Origin: Nodularia sp034931045
GTDB taxonomy: Bacteria > Cyanobacteriota > Cyanobacteriia > Cyanobacteriales > Nostocaceae
NCBI RefSeq assembly: GCF_034931045.1
Contig: NZ_JAYGHH010000009.1
Location: 62,001 to 126,000, forward strand
DNA length: 64,000 nt
Reading direction: 5' to 3'
Both the position numbers and the translations under genes were made by a program. The first letter of the stretch is position 1; every line of letters begins with the position of its first letter. The notes beneath the pieces are model-generated. The model was not told where the DNA came from. It ran no database searches and saw nothing but the letters and a program-made list of their open reading frames with translations. Below are positions 52,694 to 61,716 of the stretch, in pieces.

Positions 52694-53767
52694 TTATAAT
52701 TTTCGGTTTAGCGCGTGTAAAAAAGCATCTATTTCTATAACTTTCTGCTCGTTTCCTGACAAATCAAACAGTCGTTTTGCTGCTTCTAAATAAGGTTGCG
52801 CTTCCTGATATCGCTGTAGAAGATATAAAGACAGACCATACTGGAAATTTGCTTCAGCATCATTGCGATTATTCATTACTGCTTGCTGTAAATTTGCCAG
52901 TTCAGCCTCACGTCTTTCACGAGTTATGAATACCCTTTTTCCTATCTCCTTAACTGTGGAAAATGCCCTTTTAAATGGGATCATTGGGTCATTTTCTCTC
53001 ATTTTTTCTAAATCAATAAACTCGCTAATATGATCAGCTGTTTGTTGGTGATGACGAAATCCAGAACTGTAGTAACCTGTAAATGGTATATACTCGCCAG
53101 AGTGCATAAATAAAGCAACTCTATAGGTTGTACCACCTTTGCTATTCCTTGATTTTTGTAAAGTTACACCACGAATTTGACTGATACTATATTCTGCTTG
53201 AGAATTACCTAATAACCCATATTTTTCTAAAGTTAATTTTCCTAATGTCTTGTCTATCTTGCAAACTACAACTTTACCTGATAAAAGTGCTACCAAACCT
53301 CCAGATGCAAATATACCAGCAAATAAATAATCAAACAAACGATGATCATATTCAATGAATAGATTCTCTTGCTGAGTATCCTTGAGAAATATGTCAATTT
53401 TTTCTCCCCAATTTTTGACTCTTATCTGGTCAGAAATATCTGTAGAAATGGGGGAAACTTCACCTTTGTTTGTTAATAATAGTAAACGATAGGTAAGTTT
53501 GTCTTTACTGCCTCTAAAAGTCTGAATTTTTGTGCCTTCAATATCCTTTAAGGATACAACTTGTTGGTCTGACCAAAATAAACCTGTGCTAGAAATTTGA
53601 CAAGTTGATGGTGCAGTAGTTTCACGGCGACAAATAAAAGTATGTACTTGTGGCCATAAAACTATTCCCGACAAACCAATATTAGTAAAAACAGCGCCCA
53701 ATATCCAAACAATCCAGGGACGTAGGCGCAGAGTCATCTGACTAGAACTTTCTTGAATAACTTTCAT
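52694..53767 (-). CDS. Membrane protein with C-terminal TPR-like helices
   Basis: 357 residues, function unknown. Two hydrophobic segments (about 18-40 and 148-168) suggest a membrane anchor with a beta-rich domain between them resembling a PH-like fold (KIDIFLKDTQ, FIEYDHRLFDYL). The last 65 residues form two helices of TPR type, including NDAEANFQYGLSLYLLQRYQEAQPYLEAAK. No catalytic motif. Convergent with the rhodanese-like gene. Confidence 0.65.
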   Translation of the reverse strand: MKVIQESSSQMTLRLRPWIVWILGAVFTNIGLSGIVLWPQVHTFICRRETTAPSTCQISSTGLFWSDQQVVSLKDIEGTKIQTFRGSKDKLTYRLLLLTNKGEVSPISTDISDQIRVKNWGEKIDIFLKDTQQENLFIEYDHRLFDYLFAGIFASGGLVALLSGKVVVCKIDKTLGKLTLEKYGLLGNSQAEYSISQIRGVTLQKSRNSKGGTTYRVALFMHSGEYIPFTGYYSSGFRHHQQTADHISEFIDLEKMRENDPMIPFKRAFSTVKEIGKRVFITRERREAELANLQQAVMNNRNDAEANFQYGLSLYLLQRYQEAQPYLEAAKRLFDLSGNEQKVIEIDAFLHALNRKL

Positions 53768-53879
53768 ATTACGTATAGAGTATTATTCTAAGTTTGTTGT
53801 AACTCAGATTACTCTTATATCATCAATATTGTCCAGAAAATATACCCAAATTGCATAAACTCAAACAATGAATACTCAA

Positions 53880-53931
53880 AAAAACTCTGCGTACCACCGC
53901 GTTAACTTTGCGTAACTCTGCGTTTAATCCT
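53880..53931. repeat. Degenerate CTCTGCG-type heptamer repeats
   Basis: ACTCTGCGTA, CTTTGCGTA and ACTCTGCGTT units in the spacer between two minus-strand genes. Related words occur at 28838-28847, 35795-35833, 44292-44312 and 52668-52679. Confidence 0.6.
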
Positions 53932-53988
53932 TAATATTGTGGGATAAGCATTCTCACCCCACAAAATGAATAATTTAATTTTTGTAAC

Positions 53989-55032
53989 CTAATCTGTAAT
54001 TGCCAAAACTTTCGGAAGTTCAGGTTTAAGTAATCTGTTCAATAGAGACGCAGGGGGTTGATTGTGAGGCCAAGCAAAAGCATGGCGGAAAGCTGCATTT
54101 TGACAGGCTTGCAGTTGTTCAAAATTAATAATGTCGTAAGTCAAGAGGTTTTCGTACTCAAATGGGAGGCGCATATTATGTAACCCAGCATTATCAGTAC
54201 AAATAGCGATATCTACCCCAGCTGCAAAACAACGGTCAAAAACTAATTTTAGTTGGCGGATATCCTGTAAAGTACCCGTTTTGAGGTAAGTTGTGGGGCA
54301 AACTTCCAAACACTGTCCCCGTTTAGCTATATCTGTTAATAACTCTGGAGATAATAGAGGAATTTGGATACCGTGACCAATCCGCATCAGGTAGGGTAAT
54401 AGTTTCGGGTGACAGCCATCGGTGGTTTCGTAAAGGTGTCCAGTTGTGTTAATGTCCTGCGATCGCGCATAATCATACAAACTGATCCATTCTTCTAGAC
54501 GTTCTTCGTAATAGCGATCGCCACCAGCCACATCAATACCACAAACGTACTGTTGATTCTGCACAGCCAACTCAATTATTGCCCGGTTCACCTCATAAGG
54601 TAAACGGGAGTGCATACAGAGAATTTGGCTCGTCACAATGGGATATTCTGGTAAATGACTAGCTTTTCCCACCACCTCCACAATTTCCGCCATCTTATCA
54701 ATTCTCTCGGTTTGACTCAGATGTTCTGGTGTGCGTAAGTATGGTGTATAACGTAGTTCTAAATACGCCAAATTTTCAAAGATATAAGCACCGCGCAACA
54801 AGCGATAAATAAAGTAGGGTAAAGTTTCTACAGTTTGGACTCTTTCTACTAAAGTGTGTAATTCTAAATACTCATCTAAAGTATTGCGGGGACGGGTGTA
54901 AAAGTCCTCAAATTCTGAATATTCAGCAAAACGAGTAATTAAATCTGTCGCATGGCGTTCAAAATATCGCCACAAAACGCGGGGAACAACGGAACCCCCC
55001 AGATGTCTATGTAACTCAGCATATAACGCCAT
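53989..55032 (-). CDS. Adenosine deaminase family protein
   Basis: TIM-barrel metal hydrolase expected to deaminate adenosine or a close analogue. Metal ligands: His8 and His10 in ELHRHLGGS, His in TTGHLYET and the Asp of CTDNAGLHN. Canonical adenosine deaminases have HAGE and TDDP in the last two motifs; here they are GHLYE and TDNAG, so the substrate may differ, for example methylated AMP or another purine nucleoside. 347 residues, ATG start. Confidence 0.82.
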   Translation of the reverse strand: MALYAELHRHLGGSVVPRVLWRYFERHATDLITRFAEYSEFEDFYTRPRNTLDEYLELHTLVERVQTVETLPYFIYRLLRGAYIFENLAYLELRYTPYLRTPEHLSQTERIDKMAEIVEVVGKASHLPEYPIVTSQILCMHSRLPYEVNRAIIELAVQNQQYVCGIDVAGGDRYYEERLEEWISLYDYARSQDINTTGHLYETTDGCHPKLLPYLMRIGHGIQIPLLSPELLTDIAKRGQCLEVCPTTYLKTGTLQDIRQLKLVFDRCFAAGVDIAICTDNAGLHNMRLPFEYENLLTYDIINFEQLQACQNAAFRHAFAWPHNQPPASLLNRLLKPELPKVLAITD

Positions 55033-55199
55033 AATGGTATTTTGTAAATATAAAGTTCATCAATTGTAACAAAAGCTATAAATAAAAAAATCTCTACTTT
55101 TTACGGATTTTTTGGAATTAGAAACATAAATCGCCTAAATTTAGTCAAATTAATCACAAATTGACTAAAAACGATGACTGTTTATTTACAGCAAAATTC

Positions 55200-56411
55200 A
55201 TGAAAGCCAAAATAATTTTATGTAGTGTGTTGGGGTTAATTGGTATCAGCAGCCTCATTTTTCACGCCACAACACAGCCCCAGAATTCTATTAAAGTAGA
55301 GGTGGTTACTACGCCAAAAAATCTCCCTCAAAATCTAGAAATCGCAGTGCGGGAGAAAATGGCACAACAATTGCAAATTAATAGTGAAATACTCAAACTA
55401 ACTAAATCTGAAATAGCTACTTGGGAAGACTGTTTACCCGACAAATCAGGCGTGATTCCGACTCAACCTTGTCCAGCTAAATCCCGTTCTGGCTGGCGTG
55501 TAACCATTAGTGATCAAAGGGAAAATTGGGTTTATTATGTGACTAATAATGGATTTATTACCCTTGATGCCACTGCAAGTTTAAATCAAACTATTATCTC
55601 TACTTTATCTCAAAGATTGGGACTAAAACCCAACCAGTTGCGTATTGTTGCAGCACAACTAAGCAAAGGTCTTTCGGCCTGTCCCACCAATACTACTTGC
55701 AAAGTCCAGCCAATTTTAGGGTGGCGCATTCTGGTAGAAGGTAGAAAGAAACCATTCTTTTTAGGACTGGATGGCAAAGATTTAAATTATGGGAATTTAA
55801 GTTTATATTTGCCCCAAGAAACAGCAGAAATGCCCCAAAATATTGTGGAAAAAGTCTTAGAAGATGTTGTAAGTCGCCATGATAAATTAACTTCTAACCT
55901 GAAAGTTGAAAGTATTAAAGCTATAACATGGAATTGGTGTCAGGGTGCAGAGACAGGACCGACAAAACCAGAAATGGGTAATTGTCCAGATATAGAACAA
56001 GCAGGTTGGCAAATGATTGTTATTATGGACGCTAATCGCTATGTTTACTATGTTAATAAACGCGCAATTTCAGACCCCAATTTTTCCCCAATACCTGATG
56101 GAATGCAAAGTTTACCTAGTTCATTAGTAAGTGTAATCAAAAAAGATGCAGCTAAACGGGCAAAGGTCTCAGAAAATATAATTGGTCTGCACTCGACAAC
56201 TCCCAAGTTTTTTGACAGTTGTTTGAATATTGATAACCAAAAGTTAAGTTGTCGCCAGTCAATTCAAGCCGGATGGGAAGTTAATGTTTTGGGCGGTAAT
56301 GTTTCTAGTGGAAATCCTTCATGGGCAAGTGCTGCCTGGATGTATAATGTGAATCTGGCGGGCAATGATATTCGGTTTGTACACTCTGGTGTGTGGGTTC
56401 CAGTACCTTAA
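55200..56411 (+). CDS. Exported protein with four repeats of a Cys-pair/GW module
   Basis: 403 residues from the ATG at 55200; the TTG at 55161 is rejected as it puts 13 polar residues before a clear signal/anchor segment (about 5-25). The rest consists of four modules of roughly 90 residues. Each has a helix, a Cys pair and a Gly-Trp strand: SGWRVTISDQ, LGWRILVEGR, AGWQMIVIMD and AGWEVNVLGG. Three of the four end in an aromatic strand such as WVYYV, YVYYV or WMYNV. This looks like a divergent PepSY-like fold, repeated four times and stabilised by disulfides. Function unknown. Confidence 0.7.
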   Translation: MKAKIILCSVLGLIGISSLIFHATTQPQNSIKVEVVTTPKNLPQNLEIAVREKMAQQLQINSEILKLTKSEIATWEDCLPDKSGVIPTQPCPAKSRSGWRVTISDQRENWVYYVTNNGFITLDATASLNQTIISTLSQRLGLKPNQLRIVAAQLSKGLSACPTNTTCKVQPILGWRILVEGRKKPFFLGLDGKDLNYGNLSLYLPQETAEMPQNIVEKVLEDVVSRHDKLTSNLKVESIKAITWNWCQGAETGPTKPEMGNCPDIEQAGWQMIVIMDANRYVYYVNKRAISDPNFSPIPDGMQSLPSSLVSVIKKDAAKRAKVSENIIGLHSTTPKFFDSCLNIDNQKLSCRQSIQAGWEVNVLGGNVSSGNPSWASAAWMYNVNLAGNDIRFVHSGVWVPVP

Positions 56412-56446
56412 ACTGTGGTGATTAATCTGCACTCTTGTATCTAACC

Positions 56447-57070
56447 TCATAGACGTTTCGCCCAACCTCTTACTGCTTTTCTCATCACCCTTCTACCCTC
56501 GGTGCGATTTTCTTCCATCAATCGGGGTAACTCACGAATTGGTAAACTTGGAAAAACCAAACTTGTTTCAGATTCTATATATTCGTTATTCTGCAATAAA
56601 TAAATCTTTAATTCTCCTGAGTCATAACACCAAACTTCAGGAACACCCAACCGCGCATAAATCGGAAATCGATTTAAAGATTTACTAGTAACATCAATTT
56701 CTAATGCTAAATCTGGGGGCGGGTCTTGGTTTAAATCTAAATCTAGTCTTCCTCTAATTGCTGCTTCGTTTTGGAAATAAAAGCAATTATCTGGTTCTAA
56801 ACCAGCCATGCGGCTTTCTCGCTTCCAGGTAGTTGAACCATAACTTTCATAGTCTAAATCTAAAGTATCAGCAATATCTTTAACTAAATCACTGATGACT
56901 TCTTTATAGTGTTCATGTTCTGGTAAAGGTGTAATAATTTCTAAAGTACCCGCATCATAAGCTATTCTGGCTGCACGACTTTCTCCCAAATCCTGTAAAA
57001 TGTTTTCAAATTGTTGCCAGCTAATGTTGTAAAGTACGACTCTATCAGCTCGATTTTTCACAGCTATCAT
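56447..57070 (-). CDS. Uma2-family (DUF820) protein
   Basis: Third Uma2 protein, PD-(D/E)XK fold. Core: MAGLEPDNCFYF (Asp), PPPDLALEIDVTSKS (Glu, Asp, Lys) and GVPEVWCYD. Basic C-terminal tail (RRVMRKAVRGWAKR). Of the subgroup with the EPDxxFYF motif, unlike the two other copies, so these are separate family members rather than local duplicates. Confidence 0.88.
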   Translation of the reverse strand: MIAVKNRADRVVLYNISWQQFENILQDLGESRAARIAYDAGTLEIITPLPEHEHYKEVISDLVKDIADTLDLDYESYGSTTWKRESRMAGLEPDNCFYFQNEAAIRGRLDLDLNQDPPPDLALEIDVTSKSLNRFPIYARLGVPEVWCYDSGELKIYLLQNNEYIESETSLVFPSLPIRELPRLMEENRTEGRRVMRKAVRGWAKRL

Positions 57071-57329
57071 AATTTTCTAACTCCTGTAAATCAGCAATTA
57101 GCCTTACTTAAATATTGACTCATTTATGGAAATAGCGATCGCACCCTTGTTGTTTAGCATCATCACCTGTATAGGCTGGAAACAAGTGATATATGATACC
57201 ATCTGGCTAAACAAATATCAAAAATTTTCCCTCTACTCACGACCCGCCAATTTTCCAATTTCTTGACAAAAGCCATACAATCTGATACAAATTATAATTT
57301 GTGGAAACTTTACCCTTTGAGATAATCTC

Positions 57330-58673
57330 TTGGCTAACGTAATTGTCATAGGTGCCCAGTGGGGCGATGAAGGAAAAGGTAAAATAACAGATTTACTCAG
57401 CCGCTCCGCAGATGTGGTGGTACGTTACCAAGGGGGAGTGAACGCTGGACATACCATAGTAGTCGAAGGTCAGACGTTTAAGCTGCACTTAATCCCCTCT
57501 GGTATTCTTTACCCAAATACTGAGTGTATTATTGGCTGTGGAACAGTTATAGATCCACAGGTCTTAATAGCAGAACTCGATCAGCTAGAAGAATTAAACA
57601 TTTCTACTGCCAAGCTGTTAATATCTGAGACAGCCCATGTCACGATGCCGTATCATCGGTTGATTGACAAGGCTTCAGAAGAGCGACGCGGAAGTTACAA
57701 AATTGGTACGACTGGTAGAGGCATTGGCCCCACCTATGCGGATAAATCAGAGCGTACTGGGATCAGAGTTCTAGACTTGATTGACCCAGAAGCGCTACGT
57801 GAAAAGCTGGAATGGACGATTAATTATAAAAACACAATTTTAGAAAAACTTTACAACCTCCCGCCTTTAAATCCCCAAGAAGTAATTGAGCAATATTTAG
57901 GTTACGCTGAACGCTTGCGGCCTTACGTGGTTGATACATCATTAAAAATATATGATTCCATCCTCAAGCGGCGCAATATTCTCTTTGAAGGCGCACAGGG
58001 TACGCTTCTCGACTTAGATCATGGTACTTATCCCTATGTCACCTCTTCTAACCCGGTAGCGGGTGGGGCTTGCGTTGGGACTGGTTTAGGGCCGACAATG
58101 ATAGATCGGGTAATTGGGGTGTCAAAAGCCTACACAACAAGAGTAGGAGAAGGGCCTTTTCCCACCGAATTGCATGGAAAAGTGGGAGAATTGTTATGCG
58201 ATCGCGGGGCGGAATTTGGCACAACAACAGGACGCAAGCGGCGCTGTGGCTGGTTTGATGCCGTCATTGGTCGTTATGCAGTGCGAATTAATGGTATGGA
58301 CTGTATGGCCATTACCAAACTCGATGTTCTCGACGAACTAGAGGAAATTCAAGTCTGTGTCGCCTACGAAATAGATGGCGATCGCTGCGAACACTTCCCC
58401 ACTAGTTCCCGTCGGTTTGCTCAATGTCGCCCTATTTACAAAACCCTCCCTGGTTGGCAGGTATCGACAAGCGAATGTCGCACCCTGGAAGACTTGCCAC
58501 CGCAAGCACTAGACTACCTGAAATTCTTAGCTGAATTGATGGAAGTTCCCATCGCGATCGTCTCTTTAGGAGCCAGCCGCGATCAAACCATAATCGTTGA
58601 AGACCCAATTCACGGGCCAAAACGTGCCTTATTACATCCTGACGGTACACCAGCCTCTTTGCTAAGTGCTTAG
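57330..58673 (+). CDS. purA: Adenylosuccinate synthetase
   Basis: GTP-dependent first committed step from IMP to AMP. Motifs: GAQWGDEGKGKITDLLS at the N-terminus with the catalytic Asp and the P-loop-like GDEGKGK, NAGHTI with the second catalytic His, GTTGRGIGPTYADK, and GTTTGRKRRCGWFD. 447 residues, full length. The start is a TTG at 57330 giving MANVIVIGAQWGD, which matches the family N-terminus; no nearer ATG exists. Followed by rplY after a 45-bp spacer that is mostly STRR. Confidence 0.96.
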   Translation: MANVIVIGAQWGDEGKGKITDLLSRSADVVVRYQGGVNAGHTIVVEGQTFKLHLIPSGILYPNTECIIGCGTVIDPQVLIAELDQLEELNISTAKLLISETAHVTMPYHRLIDKASEERRGSYKIGTTGRGIGPTYADKSERTGIRVLDLIDPEALREKLEWTINYKNTILEKLYNLPPLNPQEVIEQYLGYAERLRPYVVDTSLKIYDSILKRRNILFEGAQGTLLDLDHGTYPYVTSSNPVAGGACVGTGLGPTMIDRVIGVSKAYTTRVGEGPFPTELHGKVGELLCDRGAEFGTTTGRKRRCGWFDAVIGRYAVRINGMDCMAITKLDVLDELEEIQVCVAYEIDGDRCEHFPTSSRRFAQCRPIYKTLPGWQVSTSECRTLEDLPPQALDYLKFLAELMEVPIAIVSLGASRDQTIIVEDPIHGPKRALLHPDGTPASLLSA

Positions 58674-58682
58674 ATGTACTCA

Positions 58683-58714
58683 CAACTGACAACTGATAAC
58701 TGATAACTGATAAC
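58683..58714. repeat. STRR of AACTGAT/ACTGATA heptamers in the purA-rplY spacer
   Basis: Four to five heptamers fill the spacer up to 5 bp before the rplY ATG. The complement TTATCAG is the end repeat of the elements at 46173-46349 and 62352-62447. Confidence 0.85.
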
Positions 58715-58718
58715 TTGT

Positions 58719-59018
58719 ATGACTATTAAAGTCGAATCTCAAAAGCGACCAGAAGGTAGCAAGCCAAATGCTTTACGCCGTTCTGGTCTTATCCCTGCCA
58801 ATTTGTACGGTCACAAAGGTGCAGAATCAATTTCTCTCGTAGTTGATGCCAAAACCATTGAGCGTCTACTTAAAAAAGCTACTGTTAATAAAACAGAAAT
58901 TGAATTGAATATCCCTGAACTTGAGTGGAATGGTACAACTGTCCTCAGAGAAGTTCAATCCCATCCAGCCAAGGGTTTTATCTATCACGTCAGCTTTTTT
59001 GCATCTTCTCAAGACTGA
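58719..59018 (+). CDS. rplY: 50S ribosomal protein L25 (short form)
   Basis: 5S rRNA-binding ribosomal protein. 99 residues, only the L25 RNA-binding domain without the CTC extension: RRSGLIPANLYGHKG and HPAKGFIYHVSFF are typical. The ATG at 58719 follows an STRR, and no SD-like purine run is visible, so translation may depend on coupling with purA or on a leaderless or A-rich context. A strong terminator follows at 59077-59106. Confidence 0.93.
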   Translation: MTIKVESQKRPEGSKPNALRRSGLIPANLYGHKGAESISLVVDAKTIERLLKKATVNKTEIELNIPELEWNGTTVLREVQSHPAKGFIYHVSFFASSQD

Positions 59019-59076
59019 TACAAGCGAGTAATTTGTGTTTTTTGTAACTTCAAGATTTGTGATAATTGTTGATTAT

Positions 59077-59106
59077 ACCAGGGGTTAAACCCTGGTTTTT
59101 TATTAA
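59077..59106 (+). terminator. Strong Rho-independent terminator after rplY
   Basis: Stem ACCAGGG(G)/CCCTGGT with a short TTAAA loop, then TTTTTTATT. Confidence 0.88.
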
Positions 59107-59176
59107 AAGGATGAGACGATAGGTTTATGAATTAGTCTCTGACCTTGTACAATGCGTGAATCCTGCGGGAGAGCAA

Positions 59177-59216
59177 AGTGTTGAGTGCTGAGTGCTGAGT
59201 GCTGAGTACTGAGTAT
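59177..59216. repeat. STRR of GTGCTGA heptamers
   Basis: Five to six heptamers, with one GTACTGA variant. Same unit as 20971-21088. Confidence 0.88.
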
Positions 59217-59369
59217 AAAGCCATTTGCTTTAAGGCTTTAAGCTATCAACACTGTTCTCACTCTGATGAAAACCGCTTGCTTCTAGGACTTCAAGCAATC
59301 TACCATGTCCTAAACTCCTTACCGATTGCTGTATTTCCAATTTCTGTAAGTATCGAATCCACAATTTTT

Positions 59370-60899
59370 ATGACAGAAGTAAATCTTCCAGTTTTAATTC
59401 AGCAGATGTTACAGCCAGGATTTTATCCTCATGCAGTCACAGAACCAATTCAACTAATTCAAACTCATATTTCCTATGTCCTACTTACAGGAGATTACGC
59501 CTATAAGCTGAAAAAACCAGTCAATTTTGGCTTTTTAGATTTCTCTACTTTAGAGAAACGGAAACATTTTTGTCAGGAAGAATTACGCTTGAACCAACGT
59601 GGTGCGGCTGAACTGTATCTGGAAGTATTGCCCGTGACTATGGTCGGCCAGCAACATCATCTGGGAGGAACAGGAAAGGCTGTGGAATATGCGCTGAAAA
59701 TGCGCCAGTTTCCCCAAGAGTTGCTGTTTAGCACATTATTTGAGCAAGGTAAGTTAAATGAGACTCACCTAGAGGAGTTGGGAAAAGTAGTGGCTGAATA
59801 CCACGCGAAATCTGCAACTAATGATTATATTCGGAGTTTTGGCGAAGTGCCGCAGGTGCGGGCAGCAATTGATGAGAATTACCAACAAACTGAAAAATAT
59901 ATTGGTGGACCTCAAACACAGAAGCAGTTTCAGGAAACAAAGCAATATACAGATAATTTTTTTGTAGAGCGTCCCAAATTATTTACCAGTAGAGTTGAGA
60001 ATAATTACATTCGTGAGTGTCACGGTGATTTACACCTGAGAAATATTGCGCTGTGGCATGACAAAATTACTCTTTTTGACTGTATTGAGTTTAATGAGCC
60101 GTTTCGCTTTGTCGATGTCATGTATGATGTGGCGTTTACAGTGATGGATTTAGAGGCGCGACAAAGCCCTGTTTTGGCTAATGCGTTTCTGAACACCTAC
60201 GTCGAGCAAACTGGTGATTGGGAAGGTTTACAGATACTACCTTTGTATTTAAGCCGTCAGGCTTATGTGCGGGCAAAGGTGACTTCATTTCTGTTAGATG
60301 ATCCTGGTGTGCCAGCGACAGCCAAGGAAGAGGCGACAAAGACGGCGGCAGAATATTACACACAGGCGTGGGAGTACACAAAACCCCAACAAGGAAAACT
60401 AATTTTAATGTCTGGGCTGTCTGGTTCTGGAAAGTCTACAACCGCAAAATATTTAGCCCGTAAATTAAAAGCCATTCAGATTCGCTCAGATGCGGTGCGG
60501 AAACATTTGGGGGGAATTTCTCTTTGGGAACGTGGTGGGGATGATTTATACACACCTGAAATGACCCAAAAAACTTATGCCCGATTGCTGGAGTTAGGCA
60601 TTATGCTGGCGCAGCAAGGTTTTAATGTAATTTTAGATGCCAAGTATGATCAAGCACATCTACGACAAGAGGCGATCGCGCAAGCAGAAAAACGCCAACT
60701 TCCCCTGCAAATTATTTACTGCACAGCACCTTTAGAAGTGGTGCAAGAACGTCTAGCTAAACGCACTGGTGATATTGCTGATGCAACTGTCGATTTATTA
60801 ACGTCGCAACTTCAGCAAGCCGAAGCATTTACCCCAGAAGAAAAACCCTATGTACAAATTTGGGATACAACCCAACCACCACAGACACAATTAAAATAA
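59370..60899 (+). CDS. Bifunctional aminoglycoside-phosphotransferase-like / P-loop kinase protein
   Basis: 509 residues from the ATG at 59370 (the longer frame from 59199 includes repeat DNA). The N-terminal half is a protein-kinase-like APH fold: YVLLTGDYAYKLKKPVNFGF with the Lys, then ECHGDLHLRNI as catalytic loop and LFDCIEFNEPFRFVDVMYD as metal loop. The C-terminal third is a small-molecule P-loop kinase (AAA_33): MSGLSGSGKSTTAKYLARK, then DAKYD and a YCTAP strand, RTGD lid. Such fusions are widespread, with unknown small-molecule or sugar substrate; antibiotic resistance is not implied. Confidence 0.82.
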   Translation: MTEVNLPVLIQQMLQPGFYPHAVTEPIQLIQTHISYVLLTGDYAYKLKKPVNFGFLDFSTLEKRKHFCQEELRLNQRGAAELYLEVLPVTMVGQQHHLGGTGKAVEYALKMRQFPQELLFSTLFEQGKLNETHLEELGKVVAEYHAKSATNDYIRSFGEVPQVRAAIDENYQQTEKYIGGPQTQKQFQETKQYTDNFFVERPKLFTSRVENNYIRECHGDLHLRNIALWHDKITLFDCIEFNEPFRFVDVMYDVAFTVMDLEARQSPVLANAFLNTYVEQTGDWEGLQILPLYLSRQAYVRAKVTSFLLDDPGVPATAKEEATKTAAEYYTQAWEYTKPQQGKLILMSGLSGSGKSTTAKYLARKLKAIQIRSDAVRKHLGGISLWERGGDDLYTPEMTQKTYARLLELGIMLAQQGFNVILDAKYDQAHLRQEAIAQAEKRQLPLQIIYCTAPLEVVQERLAKRTGDIADATVDLLTSQLQQAEAFTPEEKPYVQIWDTTQPPQTQLK

Positions 60900-60927
60900 G
60901 TACTTCACCAATAGTATTTATTATCCC

Positions 60928-61431
60928 ATGGCACCAAATAATCAAGGTTTACCCCCCATCTCGCCAGAATTCTTTTCTCAACTCGTATTTGGGGGATTTT
61001 TAATATTCATATTGATTCTGGCGGGGTTTTCATTACCCCTGAGTATCTTCTTGGGGATTATTGCGGGTTTTGTTTTAGGTTGGTTTACAAATTCCAGTAA
61101 AAATAACCCCCAGCAAACAACCGTAGCCTCATCTGATGGTATCGACGCAGGACTAAAATACTGGTTATTTTTCCTGTTAGGCTTTGTGTTCTTGGGGTAT
61201 TCTCCACCTGTAAGTATCTTGCTGGGTGGAATGGCTGCTGTGGGTGGTGGCTGGATCACTGCTTGGTGGGGAAGTAAGGAGGAAACGAAAACTCAGTTAC
61301 CACTGGAAACTTTAGAGGTAGAAACAGATGCAAGTCCTAGAGAAAGGATTACCAAACAGCAGAGGAGAAAACTTACCCGTCGTTATCGTCGGGCTTCTGG
61401 AAGTTTTAATTTCAGGTTTTGGGAAAAATGA
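60928..61431 (+). CDS. Four-helix membrane protein of unknown function
   Basis: 167 residues with two similar hairpins of membrane helices: residues about 18-55 (SLPLSIFLGIIAGFVLGWF) and about 78-115 (YSPPVSILLGGMAAVGGGW). The shared (S/P)xP(L/V)SI(F/L)LG signature in both suggests an internal duplication. A basic tail (KQQRRKLTRRYRR) should face the cytoplasm. It starts 28 bp after the kinase gene, so they are probably co-transcribed. Confidence 0.7.
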   Translation: MAPNNQGLPPISPEFFSQLVFGGFLIFILILAGFSLPLSIFLGIIAGFVLGWFTNSSKNNPQQTTVASSDGIDAGLKYWLFFLLGFVFLGYSPPVSILLGGMAAVGGGWITAWWGSKEETKTQLPLETLEVETDASPRERITKQQRRKLTRRYRRASGSFNFRFWEK

Positions 61432-61436
61432 GGGTA

Positions 61437-61510
61437 ATTCGTAATTCGTAATTCGTAATATTTCCTGCGGAAACGCTGCGCGAACGTAATTCGTAATTCG
61501 TAATTCGGGC
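61437..61510. repeat. STRR of GTAATTC heptamers interrupted by a nested repeat
   Basis: TAATTCG array broken at about 61460-61487 by a 28-bp GC-rich insert with the words TTCCTGCGGAA and CGCTGCGCGAACG, after which the array resumes. A GGGCTTGCTGAATAAAT-like sequence follows, resembling the end of a degraded mobile element up to about 61640. Confidence 0.7.
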
Positions 61511-61716
61511 TTGCTGAATAAATATAAAACCCAGATAAATCGCAGGTTTGAGGCTGATGAACCCGACAGTAGGTGCAAGGCTTCGCAGTGAGTGTCAGCC
61601 GAACGGTTTTTGAAGGGTGTAGCATCAAAAGTGTGAATTCTGGGTTGAATACATCAGAAAATTTGGAAATGACAGATAGCTGAAACTATTCCCTATTCCC
61701 TACCTCTATTTTGATT

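Larger units (their letters stand above)
59019..59369. other. Intergenic region with terminator and STRR, 351 bp
   Basis: Contains the rplY terminator and a GTGCTGA array (59177-59216). The open frame upstream of the kinase ATG reads through this repeat and is not considered coding. Confidence 0.55.

Noticed and set aside
61505..61640. Insertion sequence remnant
   Set aside because: A GGGCTTGCTGAATAAAT-like end and repeat debris are visible, but there is no transposase fragment or second terminal repeat, so a mobile element cannot be named.
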